The notes: generated by a model from the sequence alone, not told the origin. 63,049 nucleotides of DNA from JANWZL01 sp041640815 (GCA_041640815.1 JBEPZO010000007.1:1-63049), one strand, 5' to 3'. Positions 1 through 10,106 are shown, numbered from the stretch's first letter. Made by a program: numbers and translations.

Positions 1-1
1 C

Positions 2-175
2 AAAGCGTGCTTTAGCGAACATGCGGACAAGGTGTTGTTGGGGGCGGTGGCGGCGATGGGAGCGCCGGAGGAAGCGGTGTGCTATGCGGAGCGGTGCGGG
101 CTATATGTGCTGGTGCAGGCCGATGATAACGTGGTGGTCAAAAACCGCCCCGACTTCGTGCCGCGGCGGTGGTAG
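2..175 (+). CDS. C-terminal fragment of an uncharacterised protein (5' end outside window)
   Basis: An open frame enters from the left edge and ends at TAG 173-175, giving 57 residues with no start codon in view. The tail reads as a compact alpha/beta end with the stretch GLYVLVQADDNVVVKNRPDF and a final Arg-Arg-Trp. It loosely recalls C-termini of uncharacterised coiled-coil/nuclease-like proteins (DUF3782-like), but that is memory of a pattern, not a match. Codons mostly end in G (GCG, GTG, CGG, GGG), unlike the C-ending codons of mutM next door, so recent transfer is possible. It converges on mutM with a 45-base gap in which I see no clear terminator. Confidence 0.5.
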   Translation, partial: KACFSEHADKVLLGAVAAMGAPEEAVCYAERCGLYVLVQADDNVVVKNRPDFVPRRW

Positions 176-220
176 AGGCGAAGCACCAAAGCCCGGCTCT
201 TCGTGTCGTTGTGGCTACAG

Positions 221-1033
221 TCATTTTTGACAGCTGGGGCAGATGAAGCTACTCCGACCAGCTTGGCGGAAGCTGATGATGGTTGCGCCACAGCGGCGGC
301 AGGGCTCGCCGGCACGGCCGTATACGGCATAACGCTGCTGAAAATAGCCCGGCCTGCCGGCGCTGTCCACGAAGTCGCGCAGGCTGCTGCCGCCAGCGGC
401 GATGGCCTCCAGGAGGGTGGTCCGGATGCATGCCGCCAGCACCGCGCACGCCCGACGGCTCAACCTGCCGGCGGGCCGGCGGGGGTCGATAGCGGCATGA
501 AACAGCGCCTCGTTGGCATAGATGTTGCCAATGCCGACGACGCGCCGGGCATCCATCAAAAGCTGCTTGATGGCCGTGCGTCGGCCGCGTGTCAGGGCAT
601 ACAGGCGGGCGCCGTCGAAGTCCGGCGCCAGCGGTTCGAGCCCCAGGTGAAGTAAGAGGGGATGGCGATCGGCGACCGCGGCGAATAGCACCGCGCCGAA
701 GCGGCGGGGATCGCGAAGGCGCAGACAGGCCCCCTGTTCTAGCAACAGATCGACATGGTCGTGCGGGCCGGGCGGCGTCGGCTGGGTCAGGAAGCGCAGG
801 CTGCCGGACATGCCCAAGTGCAGGATCAGCTGCCCTCGGTCAAGATCGAACAGGAGATATTTGCCGCGGCGCCGCAGGGCATGCACCTGCTGCCCCCGCA
901 GGCGTGCGTCGAGTTGCGGCGTCACGGGCCAGCGCAAACGTGCGTTGCGAACGAGTGCGCCACTGAGGCGCATCCCCTCCACATGGGGTTTAAGACCACG
1001 CAAGGTAATCTCAACTTCCGGTAATTCGGGCAT
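221..1033 (-). CDS. mutM: Formamidopyrimidine-DNA glycosylase (Fpg/MutM)
   Basis: Bifunctional base-excision repair enzyme that removes oxidised purines such as 8-oxoguanine and cleaves the resulting abasic site by beta/delta elimination. The 270-residue protein starts MPELPEVE, so the catalytic Pro2 (Schiff base) and Glu3 are present after Met removal. The C-terminal zinc finger is intact, with Cys245, Cys248, Cys265 and Cys268 in a CxxC-X16-CxxC arrangement. Length is normal for the family. It is transcribed divergently from the TPR lipoprotein gene, an arrangement common in Betaproteobacteria. Confidence 0.97.
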   Translation of the reverse strand: MPELPEVEITLRGLKPHVEGMRLSGALVRNARLRWPVTPQLDARLRGQQVHALRRRGKYLLFDLDRGQLILHLGMSGSLRFLTQPTPPGPHDHVDLLLEQGACLRLRDPRRFGAVLFAAVADRHPLLLHLGLEPLAPDFDGARLYALTRGRRTAIKQLLMDARRVVGIGNIYANEALFHAAIDPRRPAGRLSRRACAVLAACIRTTLLEAIAAGGSSLRDFVDSAGRPGYFQQRYAVYGRAGEPCRRCGATIISFRQAGRSSFICPSCQK

Positions 1034-1121
1034 TTACGCGCTAGGCAGTTTTTATGCTGATCGTAAACCTTTTTTCACCCCTGGGCCTCTTGCATAATGA
1101 AGGTCGCAAAAGGATCCGCTT

Positions 1122-2837
1122 ATGCGCTTCAGAATCCTCCTGACCGTGCTGGTTGGACTATCAACTGTTGCCGCCTGCGCCAACACGGCTGGCGCGCGGT
1201 TGAAAAAATCTGAGGCGCAGTCTCTCCAGCCCACATCGGTTGGGCAAGTACAGGTAGTCACCCCGCAGCTGCTCTATCAATACCTGCTGGCGGAGATCGC
1301 CGCCCAGCGCGGCGAACTTGCCCTAGCGAGCGAAGCCTTGCTCGATCTGGCCATCAAGACGCGCGATAAGCGCCTTGCCCAGCGGGCGACCGAGATGGCG
1401 ATCTTCGCCCGCAAGCCCGCACAGGCCCTCAAGGCCGCGCAACTGTGGCTCGAGCGCGAACCCGAGTCGGTCAAGGCGCGCCAGACCTATGTCTCCTTGC
1501 TGCTGAGCGCCGGCCGGCTGAAGGAGGCTAGGCCGCAGCTCGAATGGCTGCTCAAGCAAAGTGGGCACAGCATCGGCGAAGCCTTCCTGCAACTGCCCGG
1601 TCTGCTATTGCGCCATCAGGACAAAGTGGCCGTTCTGGCCCTCATGGCCGAGCTGGCCGCCGCCTATCCGGCGCTGCCCGAGGCCAGCTATGCCTTGGCC
1701 CAGGTGGCTTGGCATGCGGGGCAGACGGAACGGGCGATGCAGGCAGCCGAGGCGGCCTTGCGTCTCAAACCGGGCTGGGAGGCCGTTGCCCTGTTCAAGG
1801 GGCATATGCTGCAACGCAAGGCGGAGGATCAGGCCAACGCCTTTTGGCAGGATTTTCTTGCCCAACATCCGGACGCCCGCGAGGTGCGCCTGGCCCTGGC
1901 GCGGCAATACGCGCGCATGGGGCGTTTTGCACAAGCGCGCGCCGAATTCGAGACCTTGCGCAGCCAGGGCGAGGCCAAAGTGGAGATCCTCATCTCGCTC
2001 GGCCTGCTTGCGATGCAGCTGCATGACCTCGACGCTGCCGAGGCCTATTTCATGGAGGCGTTGTCCAAGGAGGAGGCCGATCAGGACCAGGTGCGGCTAT
2101 ACCTTGGCCAGCTCGCCGAGACGAAAGGCCGGCACGAGCAAGCCTTGAGCTGGTACCGCAGCGTTGAGCGCGACCGCCATCGCTTCGATGCCGGGCTCAA
2201 GGCCGCCGTGGTGCTGGGCAAGCTCGGGCGCGCCGAAGAGGGGCGCACCCTGCTTGCTGGGCTGGCGGCGGAGACGGATGCGGAGCGGGTGCAGATCATC
2301 CAGGCCGAGGCGCAGATCCTGCGCGAGGCCAAAGATTACCAACAGGTCTATGAGGTGCTCAGCCGGGGCCTCGAGGCGCTGCCCGAGGCGGTCGAACTGC
2401 TCTACGACCGCGCCATGGCGGCGGAGAGACTCAATCGGCTGGATGTCCTCGAGCGGGACCTGCGGCTAATCATCCGACTCAAGCCCGATCATGCGCATGC
2501 CTACAATGCCTTGGGCTACACCTTGGCCGATCGGACAGAGCGCATCGCTGAGGCGATCGAACTGCTGCAGCAGGCATTGAAGCTCGCCCCCGATGACCCC
2601 TTCATCCTCGACAGCATGGGCTGGGCCCTGTTCAAGGCCGGGCGCCTCGACGAGGCGCTGGATTATCTCCGGCGCGCCTACACCCTGCGGCCCGATCCAG
2701 AGATCGCCGCCCATCTCGGCGAAGTCCTTTGGATGCGGGGCGAGCGCGAGCAGGCGCGAAGGATCTGGCAGGGGTCGTTGCGCGAGCATCCCGATAACGA
2801 GGTCTTGCGCGAGACGGTGGGTCGACTGCAACCGTGA
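1122..2837 (+). CDS. Tetratricopeptide-repeat lipoprotein
   Basis: Predicted secreted, lipid-anchored scaffold of 571 residues. The N-terminus is a short basic segment, a hydrophobic core and a lipobox-like VAAC with Cys19, so export and lipidation are likely. The rest is an array of helical TPR-type repeats, clearest near the C-terminus (for example around the segments with LNALGY-like and DSMGWALFKAGRLDEAL patterns). An AAAGGA ribosome-binding site lies about 8 bases before the ATG. It overlaps lolB by a few bases, implying translational coupling and a role in outer-membrane lipoprotein biogenesis or envelope assembly. The exact function is not known from sequence. Confidence 0.85.
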   Translation: MRFRILLTVLVGLSTVAACANTAGARLKKSEAQSLQPTSVGQVQVVTPQLLYQYLLAEIAAQRGELALASEALLDLAIKTRDKRLAQRATEMAIFARKPAQALKAAQLWLEREPESVKARQTYVSLLLSAGRLKEARPQLEWLLKQSGHSIGEAFLQLPGLLLRHQDKVAVLALMAELAAAYPALPEASYALAQVAWHAGQTERAMQAAEAALRLKPGWEAVALFKGHMLQRKAEDQANAFWQDFLAQHPDAREVRLALARQYARMGRFAQARAEFETLRSQGEAKVEILISLGLLAMQLHDLDAAEAYFMEALSKEEADQDQVRLYLGQLAETKGRHEQALSWYRSVERDRHRFDAGLKAAVVLGKLGRAEEGRTLLAGLAAETDAERVQIIQAEAQILREAKDYQQVYEVLSRGLEALPEAVELLYDRAMAAERLNRLDVLERDLRLIIRLKPDHAHAYNALGYTLADRTERIAEAIELLQQALKLAPDDPFILDSMGWALFKAGRLDEALDYLRRAYTLRPDPEIAAHLGEVLWMRGEREQARRIWQGSLREHPDNEVLRETVGRLQP

Positions 2838-3451
2838 TGCCGCGCCCTAGGTGCGTTGTGACCCTTGCCATGGGCAAGCGGCAGCTCGGCTGGCTGGGAT
2901 GGGGGCTGGTCTTGCTGCTGGCCGGTTGCACCCACACGCCGCTGCCATCCCCTGCCGTGCAACCGGTGACCCAGCCGCTGGAGCGCTTTCGGCTCGAAGG
3001 TCGTGTCTCGGTCAGGAGCGGGGAGAAGTCGTTCTCGGGCAACCTGCGCTGGCAGCACGACCCGGTGCGTGATGCGCTCCTGCTCACTTCGCCACTCGGG
3101 CAGGGGGTTGCCGAGCTGCGGCAGGAAAATGGGCAAGTCGTGCTCAAAGACGCCGAAGGGCAAACGTATGTCGCCGACAGCGGCGAGGCGCTGCTCGATG
3201 CCGTCCTTGGGGTGCGCCTGCCCCTTGCAGGTATGGTGCACTGGCTGTTCGCTCAGCCCAAGCCTGGTTCCCCGTATGCGCTCGAGCATGATGACGAGGG
3301 CCGTGTCGCGCGCTTGACACAGGACGGCTGGCGTTTGGAGTATGGGCGCTATCGGATGCACGGGCAGCGCTGGCTGCCCGGTCGCATCTTCGCCCGACTT
3401 GGCGAGCAGCTGGAGTTTCGCCTGGTCGTGGATGACTGGCACACCGATTGA
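2837..3451 (+). CDS. lolB: Outer-membrane lipoprotein receptor LolB
   Basis: Accepts lipoproteins from periplasmic carrier LolA and inserts them into the inner leaflet of the outer membrane. The protein carries a signal peptide ending in lipobox LAGC, followed by the LolB core containing FRLEGRVSVRSG, a GNLRW strand and a PLGQGVAEL segment. Mature size is close to the usual ~190 residues. The start is uncertain: GTG 2834 and ATG 2837 overlap the stop of the TPR gene (coupling), while ATG 2870 gives a more compact signal peptide (MGKRQLGWLGWGLVLLLAGC). ispE follows 18 bases downstream. Confidence 0.9.
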   Translation: MPRPRCVVTLAMGKRQLGWLGWGLVLLLAGCTHTPLPSPAVQPVTQPLERFRLEGRVSVRSGEKSFSGNLRWQHDPVRDALLLTSPLGQGVAELRQENGQVVLKDAEGQTYVADSGEALLDAVLGVRLPLAGMVHWLFAQPKPGSPYALEHDDEGRVARLTQDGWRLEYGRYRMHGQRWLPGRIFARLGEQLEFRLVVDDWHTD

Positions 3452-3469
3452 CGCAGGCGTCCGCTCGTC

Positions 3470-4342
3470 ATGAGCCTAGCTGACCAGGAGACCGAAGTCG
3501 CTGTCTCGCCGCCGGGCCCGGCCTGGCCTGCGCCGGCCAAGCTCAATCTGTTCTTGCATGTCATCGGGCGGCGCGCGGACGGCTATCACCTGCTGCAGAC
3601 CGTATTCCGCTTCATCGACTACGGCGATGAGGTCTATCTCGCCAAACGCACTGACGGCGCGATCCGCCTGCGCACCCCACTGCCTGGCGTGGCGGTGGAG
3701 CAGGATCTGACCTGGCGCGCCGCGTGCGCCCTGCAGCGGCATACGGGCTGCCGCCTGGGTGCAGATATCTGGCTCAACAAGCGGCTGCCGCTCGGCGGTG
3801 GCTTGGGCGGCGGTAGTTCCGACGCCGCTACCGTGCTCATCGCCCTGAATCGCATCTGGGGTTTGGGGCTTGAGCGGCAGGCCTTGCAAGCCCTGGCGCT
3901 TGGGCTCGGCGCCGATGTGCCGGTGTTCATCTATGGGCGTAGCGCCTTCGCCGAGGGCATCGGCGAGCGGCTTTCGCCCGTGACGCTTGCGCCGGCGAGC
4001 TATGTCGTACTCACTCCGCCGGTGCGGGTGGCAACGGCTGAGGTGTTCGCATCGCCGGCATTGACAAGAAACACTCCGGCAATCAAAATAACCGATCTCT
4101 CGCCGGCAATCGGGCATAATGACCTAGAGCCGGTAGTGGTCCAGGCGTATCCAGTTGTTGGAGCGTACCTAGCGTGGCTTAAACAGCATGGTGATGCGCG
4201 TATGACTGGCTCTGGTGCTTGTGTCTATGCGACCTTTCCCGATCGGGCCACTGCTGAGGGGGTGTTTGCTATGCGACCGGCGGGGTGGACGGGTTTCGTT
4301 GCGGATGGGCTCGATGAGCATCCGTTGTACGGATACCTCTAG
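3470..4342 (+). CDS. ispE: 4-diphosphocytidyl-2-C-methyl-D-erythritol kinase
   Basis: GHMP-family kinase of the non-mevalonate (MEP) isoprenoid pathway; phosphorylates the 2-hydroxyl of CDP-methylerythritol with ATP. The 290-residue protein has the substrate-side PAKLNLFLHV motif (Lys24), the glycine-rich ATP loop LPLGGGLGGGSSDAA around residues 106-120, and the GADVPVF motif with the catalytic Asp. An N-terminal extension of about 20 residues precedes the conserved core. Its last ~300 bases are noticeably less GC-rich than the front. tRNA-Gln begins six bases after the stop, so the tRNA is either processed from this transcript or has a promoter inside ispE. Confidence 0.96.
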   Translation: MSLADQETEVAVSPPGPAWPAPAKLNLFLHVIGRRADGYHLLQTVFRFIDYGDEVYLAKRTDGAIRLRTPLPGVAVEQDLTWRAACALQRHTGCRLGADIWLNKRLPLGGGLGGGSSDAATVLIALNRIWGLGLERQALQALALGLGADVPVFIYGRSAFAEGIGERLSPVTLAPASYVVLTPPVRVATAEVFASPALTRNTPAIKITDLSPAIGHNDLEPVVVQAYPVVGAYLAWLKQHGDARMTGSGACVYATFPDRATAEGVFAMRPAGWTGFVADGLDEHPLYGYL

Positions 4343-4348
4343 AACGCT

Positions 4349-4425
4349 TGGGGAGTCGCCAAGCTGGTTAAGGCACCGGATTTTGATTCCGGCATGCGTG
4401 GGTTCGAATCCTACCTCCCCAGCCA
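4349..4425 (+). tRNA. tRNA-Gln (anticodon TTG)
   Basis: 77 bases with CCA encoded. Acceptor stem TGGGGAG pairs with CTCCCCA, the anticodon arm is CCGGA-TTTTGAT-TCCGG with TTG in the loop, and the T-arm contains GGTTCGAATCC. Sits between ispE and prs, a frequent betaproteobacterial position. Confidence 0.97.
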
Positions 4426-4464
4426 ATACCATTTGTCGGCAATCTTAGCCGGCTTGCTGCGCGT

Positions 4465-4497
4465 AAGCGTGCGGCGTAACCGCACGCTTTTTCTTTT
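4465..4497 (+). terminator. Rho-independent terminator after tRNA-Gln
   Basis: Perfect 10-bp stem AAGCGTGCGG / CCGCACGCTT (4465-4474 / 4480-4489) with a 5-base loop, followed directly by a T-tract interrupted by one C (to 4497). It would end the lolB-ispE-tRNA transcript just before prs. Confidence 0.85.
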
Positions 4498-4545
4498 GCG
4501 GGTCTCGTCTTAAGGGCGTGCTAAAGATGCTTGCGGGGTGCTGCG

Positions 4546-5496
4546 GTGGCTTATGACAGCCTGATGATCTTCACCGGCAATGCAAATCCCAGGCTTGCTG
4601 AGGATGTCGCGCGCCATCTCAACATCCGCCTTGGGCGTGCTACGGTGGGCCGTTTTTCCGACGGCGAGGTGATGGTGGAGATACTGGAGAACGTGCGCGG
4701 CAAGGACGTGTTCGTCCTGCAGTCGACCTGCACGCCCACCAACGACAACCTGATGGAAATCATGCTCATGGTCGATGCGCTGCGTCGGGCCTCCGCCGGG
4801 CGCATCACCGCCGCCATCCCCTACTTCGGCTACGCCCGCCAAGATCGACGGGTGCGCTCGGCCCGGGTGCCCATCACCGCCCGTGTGGTGGCCGACATGC
4901 TCACCGTCGTGGGGGTGAATCGCCTGCTCACCATGGACCTGCATTCCGATCAGATCCAGGGGTTCTTCGACATCCCGGTGGACAACATCTATTCCACCCC
5001 CATCCTGCTCGGTGACATCTGGAAGCAGAGCTACGACAACCTGATCGTCGTCTCGCCGGACGTCGGCGGTGTGGTCCGGGCGCGTGCGGTGGCCAAGCGC
5101 CTCGACTGCGATTTGGCCATCATCGACAAACGCCGGCCCAAGCCCAATGTCGCCAAGGTGATGCACATCATCGGGGATGTGAAGGATCGCACCTGCATCA
5201 TCATGGACGACTTAGTCGACACTGCCAACACGCTTTGCGAGGCCGCTGCCGCCCTAAAAGCGCATGGTGCCCGTCGCGTGGTAGCCTACATCACCCACCC
5301 CGTGCTCTCCGGCAGCGCCGTGGAACGGATTAACCACTCACAGCTCGACGAGCTGGTGGTGACCGACACCATTCCGCTACGCGATGATGCGCGGCAGTGC
5401 AGTCGCATCCGCGTGCTGACGGTCGCTGAGCTGCTGGCGGAGACCATCCGCCGCATCAGCAATGAGGATTCAGTCAGTTCGCTGTTCATGGAATGA
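4546..5496 (+). CDS. prs: Ribose-phosphate pyrophosphokinase
   Basis: Makes 5-phosphoribosyl-1-pyrophosphate from ribose-5-phosphate and ATP, feeding purine, pyrimidine, NAD, histidine and tryptophan synthesis. The start is placed at GTG 4546 (316 residues, MAYDSLMIFTGNANP) because homologues begin at this point; the frame opens earlier, at TTG 4531. Visible signatures are the FSDGE flexible-loop region, YFGYARQDR, DLHSDQIQGFF and the PRPP-binding DDLVDTANT. Length equals the usual class I enzyme. The preceding terminator implies an independent promoter. Confidence 0.95.
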   Translation: MAYDSLMIFTGNANPRLAEDVARHLNIRLGRATVGRFSDGEVMVEILENVRGKDVFVLQSTCTPTNDNLMEIMLMVDALRRASAGRITAAIPYFGYARQDRRVRSARVPITARVVADMLTVVGVNRLLTMDLHSDQIQGFFDIPVDNIYSTPILLGDIWKQSYDNLIVVSPDVGGVVRARAVAKRLDCDLAIIDKRRPKPNVAKVMHIIGDVKDRTCIIMDDLVDTANTLCEAAAALKAHGARRVVAYITHPVLSGSAVERINHSQLDELVVTDTIPLRDDARQCSRIRVLTVAELLAETIRRISNEDSVSSLFME

Positions 5497-5609
5497 CAGG
5501 CTTGCGCTGGCCGGTCATGGGCGAGCAATCCCCCATGGCTGCCTCGATCGAGCCTGAAGCCTGGCCGCCTGGTCGCGGGCGGTCGTTCACCAACCGCTAG
5601 GAGTGTGCA

Positions 5610-6218
5610 ATGCATTTTGAAATCAACGCCACCAAGCGTGATGCGCAGGGCACGGGTGCGAGCCGCCGCCTGCGCCGCGCTGGCCGGGTACCCGGCATCG
5701 TCTACGGCGGGGGAAGGCCGCCTCAACCTGTGTCGCTTGATCATAAGGAATTGCTGCAGATGTTGCGCCAAGAAGCCTCGCATTCGTCAATTCTTGGCCT
5801 CAATCTAGATGGGCAGAAAGAACAGGTGTTGCTCAAAGACGTGCAATATCATCCTTACAAGCAGCAGATCTTGCACGTCGATTTCCAGCGTGTGGACGCC
5901 GCGCACAAGGTGCACGTGAAGGTGCCGCTGCACTTCCTCAATGGCGACATCGCCCCGGGGGTCAAACTGCAGGGCGGTGTGCTCAGCCACGTGATGACCG
6001 AGGTGGAGGTGGTGTGCTTACCTCAACATCTGCCCGAGTTCATCGAGGTGGACCTGAAAGACCTGACGGCAGGGCACTCGCTGCATCTGTCTCAGCTCAA
6101 GCTGCCGCCCGGTGTCGAGCTGCCGCAGCTCCAGCGTGGCGAGGACCCCGCGGTCGCCACCATCGTGGGTGCCAAGGCTGGGGAGGCCGGCGCGGCCGAA
6201 GAGGGCGGCGCAGCCTGA
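5610..6218 (+). CDS. rplY: 50S ribosomal protein bL25 (CTC/TL5 form)
   Basis: Binds 5S rRNA in the large-subunit central protuberance. The 202-residue form has the N-terminal L25 domain (INATKRDAQGTGASRRLRRAGRVPGIVYG region) plus the C-terminal beta-rich TL5/CTC domain, unlike the short ~94-residue L25 of E. coli. The C-terminus ends in an Ala/Glu/Gly-rich tail. TAGGAG precedes the ATG. Located between prs and pth as in many Betaproteobacteria. Confidence 0.95.
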   Translation: MHFEINATKRDAQGTGASRRLRRAGRVPGIVYGGGRPPQPVSLDHKELLQMLRQEASHSSILGLNLDGQKEQVLLKDVQYHPYKQQILHVDFQRVDAAHKVHVKVPLHFLNGDIAPGVKLQGGVLSHVMTEVEVVCLPQHLPEFIEVDLKDLTAGHSLHLSQLKLPPGVELPQLQRGEDPAVATIVGAKAGEAGAAEEGGAA

Positions 6219-6231
6219 GCAACGCGCCCCG

Positions 6232-6840
6232 ATGCAATGCGCCCCGCGCCTGGTCGTCGGCCTCGGCAACCCTGGGGCTGAGTACTCCGAAACCCGGCAC
6301 AACGCCGGGTTTTGGTTTTGTGAGCGCCTGGCCGCGCGGCTGGGCCTTGCCCTGGCGCGACAAGGCCGGTTCCAGGCCTTGGTTGCCCAGGCGCACCCTG
6401 CCGGCGTCTGGCTGCTGCTGCCGCTGACCTACATGAACCGCTCCGGTGTCGCGGTCGGGGCGTTCGCCCGCTTCTACCGCATCGAGTCGGCTGCGATCCT
6501 GGTGGCGCACGACGACCTGGACATCCCGCCGGGACAGCTGCGGCTGAAATTCGGCGGTGGCAGCGGCGGCCACAATGGGCTGAAGGACATCAGCGCCCAC
6601 CTCGGCACGCACGAGTTCTGGCGGCTGCGGATCGGCATCGGCCACCCTGGTCAGCGCGACCAAGTCATCGATTATGTCTTGCATCCGCCGCGCTCAGAGG
6701 AGCGGGTCGCGATCGATGCCGCCATCGAGCGTGCGCTAGATCTGTGGCCCTTGATCGCCAAGGGGGCTTGGAATGCCGCCACCCAGCGGGCGAATACGCG
6801 CGTGCTTGCCCCTCACCATCCACTGCCTTCGCGAGAATAG
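6232..6840 (+). CDS. pth: Peptidyl-tRNA hydrolase
   Basis: Hydrolyses the ester bond of peptidyl-tRNAs released by stalled ribosomes, recycling tRNA. The start is ATG 6232 (202 residues), which places the conserved LVVGLGNPG eight residues in; the frame stays open upstream inside rplY, but those codons are not homologous. The catalytic His23 in ETRHNAGF, the Asn in MNRSG, and VAHDDLDIPPG with GGSGGHNGLKD are present. It lies 13 bases after rplY and three bases before ychF, so these are probably one operon. Confidence 0.96.
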   Translation: MQCAPRLVVGLGNPGAEYSETRHNAGFWFCERLAARLGLALARQGRFQALVAQAHPAGVWLLLPLTYMNRSGVAVGAFARFYRIESAAILVAHDDLDIPPGQLRLKFGGGSGGHNGLKDISAHLGTHEFWRLRIGIGHPGQRDQVIDYVLHPPRSEERVAIDAAIERALDLWPLIAKGAWNAATQRANTRVLAPHHPLPSRE

Positions 6841-6842
6841 CC

Positions 6843-7937
6843 ATGAGCTTGAAATGCGGCATCGTCGGGCTGCCCAACGTCGGCAAGTCGACGCTGTTCA
6901 ATGCCTTGACCAAGGCGGGCATTGCCGCCGAAAACTACCCCTTCTGCACCATTGAGCCCAACGTCGGTGTGGTCGAGGTGCCCGATCCGCGCCTGCGGAA
7001 ACTGGCCGAGATCGTCCAGCCGCAGCGCGTCGTGCCGGCCGTCGTCGAATTCGTCGACATCGCCGGTCTGGTGGCCGGGGCATCGAAGGGGGAAGGGCTG
7101 GGTAACCAGTTCCTCGCCAACATCCGGCAGACGGATGCCATCGCCCACGTCGTGCGCTGCTTCGAAAACGATAATGTCGTGCATGTCGCCGGTCGGGTAG
7201 ACCCCGTGGCGGACATCGAGGTGATCAACACCGAATTGGCCTTGGCCGATTTGGCGACGGTGGAGAAGTCTTTGGGCCGGCACAGCAAGCTGGCCCGCGC
7301 CGGCGGGGATAAGGCGGCGCAGCGCTTGGTGGCCACGCTGGAAAAGGCCCTGGCCGGACTCGATGCAGGGCGGCCGGTCAGGGCCCTGGGGCTGGATGAC
7401 GAGGAAATGCGGCTCCTCAAACCCCTGTTCCTGCTCACCGCCAAGCCTACCCTTTATATCGCCAACGTCGACGAGCAAGGTCTCAAGGGCAATCGCCTAC
7501 TGGATCAGGTTCAGGCCTACGCCAGCGCCGAGGGCGCACCGGTGGTACCGGTCTGCGCCGCCTTGGAGGCGGCGATCGCCGATCTTGACGAGGAAGAGAA
7601 GGCGGTGTTCCTGGAGGAATTGGGGCTCAGCGAGCCGGGGCTCAACCGCGTCATCCGCGCCGCCTACGACCTGTTGGGACTGCAGACCTTCTTCACGGCG
7701 GGCGCCAAGGAGGTGCGCGCCTGGACCATTCACAAAGGCGATAAGGCGCCGCAGGCGGCCGGAGTGATCCACTCTGATTTCGAGCGGGGCTTCATCCGCG
7801 CGCAGACCATCGCCTACGACGATTTCATCGCCTGCGGTGGTGAACAAGGCGCCAAAGAGGCGGGCAAGATGCGCTCGGAGGGCAAGGACTACATCGTCCA
7901 GGACGGCGACGTGATGAATTTCCTGTTCAACGTTTGA
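6843..7937 (+). CDS. ychF: Redox-regulated ATPase YchF (OLA1 family)
   Basis: Obg-related P-loop NTPase that prefers ATP and associates with ribosomes; linked to stress and translation control. At 364 residues it is the standard length, from ATG 6843 after pth; an open frame extends upstream but overlaps pth. G1 motif GLPNVGKST, G3 DIAGL, a coiled-coil insertion in the middle and the C-terminal TGS domain (GLQTFFTAG... to MNFLFNV end) are visible. It is the last gene before the tRNA-Tyr promoter. Confidence 0.96.
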   Translation: MSLKCGIVGLPNVGKSTLFNALTKAGIAAENYPFCTIEPNVGVVEVPDPRLRKLAEIVQPQRVVPAVVEFVDIAGLVAGASKGEGLGNQFLANIRQTDAIAHVVRCFENDNVVHVAGRVDPVADIEVINTELALADLATVEKSLGRHSKLARAGGDKAAQRLVATLEKALAGLDAGRPVRALGLDDEEMRLLKPLFLLTAKPTLYIANVDEQGLKGNRLLDQVQAYASAEGAPVVPVCAALEAAIADLDEEEKAVFLEELGLSEPGLNRVIRAAYDLLGLQTFFTAGAKEVRAWTIHKGDKAPQAAGVIHSDFERGFIRAQTIAYDDFIACGGEQGAKEAGKMRSEGKDYIVQDGDVMNFLFNV

Positions 7938-7951
7938 GTCTTACAACGCCG

Positions 7952-7980
7952 TTGACAAGGCGCGACGCTACTAGGATAAT
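7952..7980 (+). promoter_or_regulatory. Strong sigma70-type promoter for the tRNA-tuf-secE operon
   Basis: TTGACA (7952-7957), 17-base spacer, GATAAT (7975-7980). The -35 is a full consensus match and the -10 matches five of six. The predicted start of transcription falls a few bases before tRNA-Tyr (7994), as expected for a stable-RNA promoter. Confidence 0.85.
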
Positions 7981-7993
7981 CGCCAGCTTTCGC

Positions 7994-8079
<86 letters not shown>

Positions 8080-8163
8080 GAGTACCTGGCTGGGCCCGTT
8101 CGCACGGGGTTAGGGTGAATCGGTGTGGTTAAATGAGGCGCGGCCGTTGAACAAAGGTCAGAA

Positions 8164-8237
<74 letters not shown>

Positions 8238-8261
8238 GGTGGAGGATTAAGCGAGGTTATG

Positions 8262-8336
<75 letters not shown>

Positions 8337-8392
8337 GATGGCGGCGTTTTGCCGTGAGGTATGTTTGATCTTAGCGCTGAGGGGTTAAGCAA

Positions 8393-9583
<1,191 letters not shown>

Positions 9584-9603
9584 GACGGTGTCGTGTAAGC
9601 CAA

Positions 9604-9621
9604 GGCGCGGGCTACCGCGCC
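9604..9621 (+). other. Intercistronic hairpin between tuf and tRNA-Trp
   Basis: Perfect 7-bp stem GGCGCGG / CCGCGCC with a GCTA loop, but no T-tract, so it is more likely an RNA-processing or 3'-end-protecting structure than a full terminator. Confidence 0.45.
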
Positions 9622-9665
9622 GCTTGTGCTGCGCTAATGATCCTTTGCTCAAGCAGAGCTGCCGC

Positions 9666-9741
9666 AGGGGCATAGCTCAATTGGCAGAGCGTCGGTCTCC
9701 AAAACCGAAGGTTGGGGGTTCGAGACCCTCTGCCCCTGCCA
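9666..9741 (+). tRNA. tRNA-Trp (anticodon CCA)
   Basis: 76 bases: acceptor AGGGGCA / TGCCCCT, anticodon loop CTCCAAA with CCA, T-arm GGGTTCGAGACCC, 3' CCA encoded. Ends 17 bases before secE, the usual tRNA-Trp-secE linkage. Confidence 0.97.
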
Positions 9742-9758
9742 TGTGCGATACCTAAGGC

Positions 9759-10106
9759 ATGGTCGACAACATCAAGCTGTTGGTCGCATTGCTGTTTGTG
9801 GCGGCCGGGATGGCTGGTTTCTATCTGTTGGCTGATAGTCCCGCTGTAGTGCGGCTGGCCTCAGTGCTGGCCGGGCTGGCCGCCGCTGCTAGTCTGGCCT
9901 ATTTCACGGTAGCGGGTCGGCGTTTTGTCGCTTTTGTGAATGAAGCTCGGGATGAGGCACGCAAGGTGGTCTGGCCAACCCGCAAGGAGACTGTGCAGGT
10001 GACCGCCGTAGTCATCGCGTTTGTGCTCGTCACGGCCCTGTTTTTGTGGGGGGTCGATGCAGTCCTGTTCTGGATAGTGAAAATGTTGATGGGCAGGAGT
10101 TCGTGA
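9759..10106 (+). CDS. secE: Preprotein translocase subunit SecE
   Basis: Essential small subunit of the SecYEG channel that clamps SecY. 115 residues with three predicted membrane helices (about 7-27, 31-52 and 85-108), as in the three-helix E. coli type, and the conserved cytoplasmic amphipathic segment EARDEARKVVWPTRKET before the last helix. The stop codon overlaps the nusG ATG by one base, so the two are coupled. It lies between tRNA-Trp and nusG as usual. Confidence 0.96.
   Translation: MVDNIKLLVALLFVAAGMAGFYLLADSPAVVRLASVLAGLAAAASLAYFTVAGRRFVAFVNEARDEARKVVWPTRKETVQVTAVVIAFVLVTALFLWGVDAVLFWIVKMLMGRSS

Noticed and set aside
1034..1121. A promoter ending in CATAAT before the TPR lipoprotein gene
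   Set aside because: The -10-like hexamer is plausible, but the only correctly spaced -35 is a T-run with poor match, so I did not list it.
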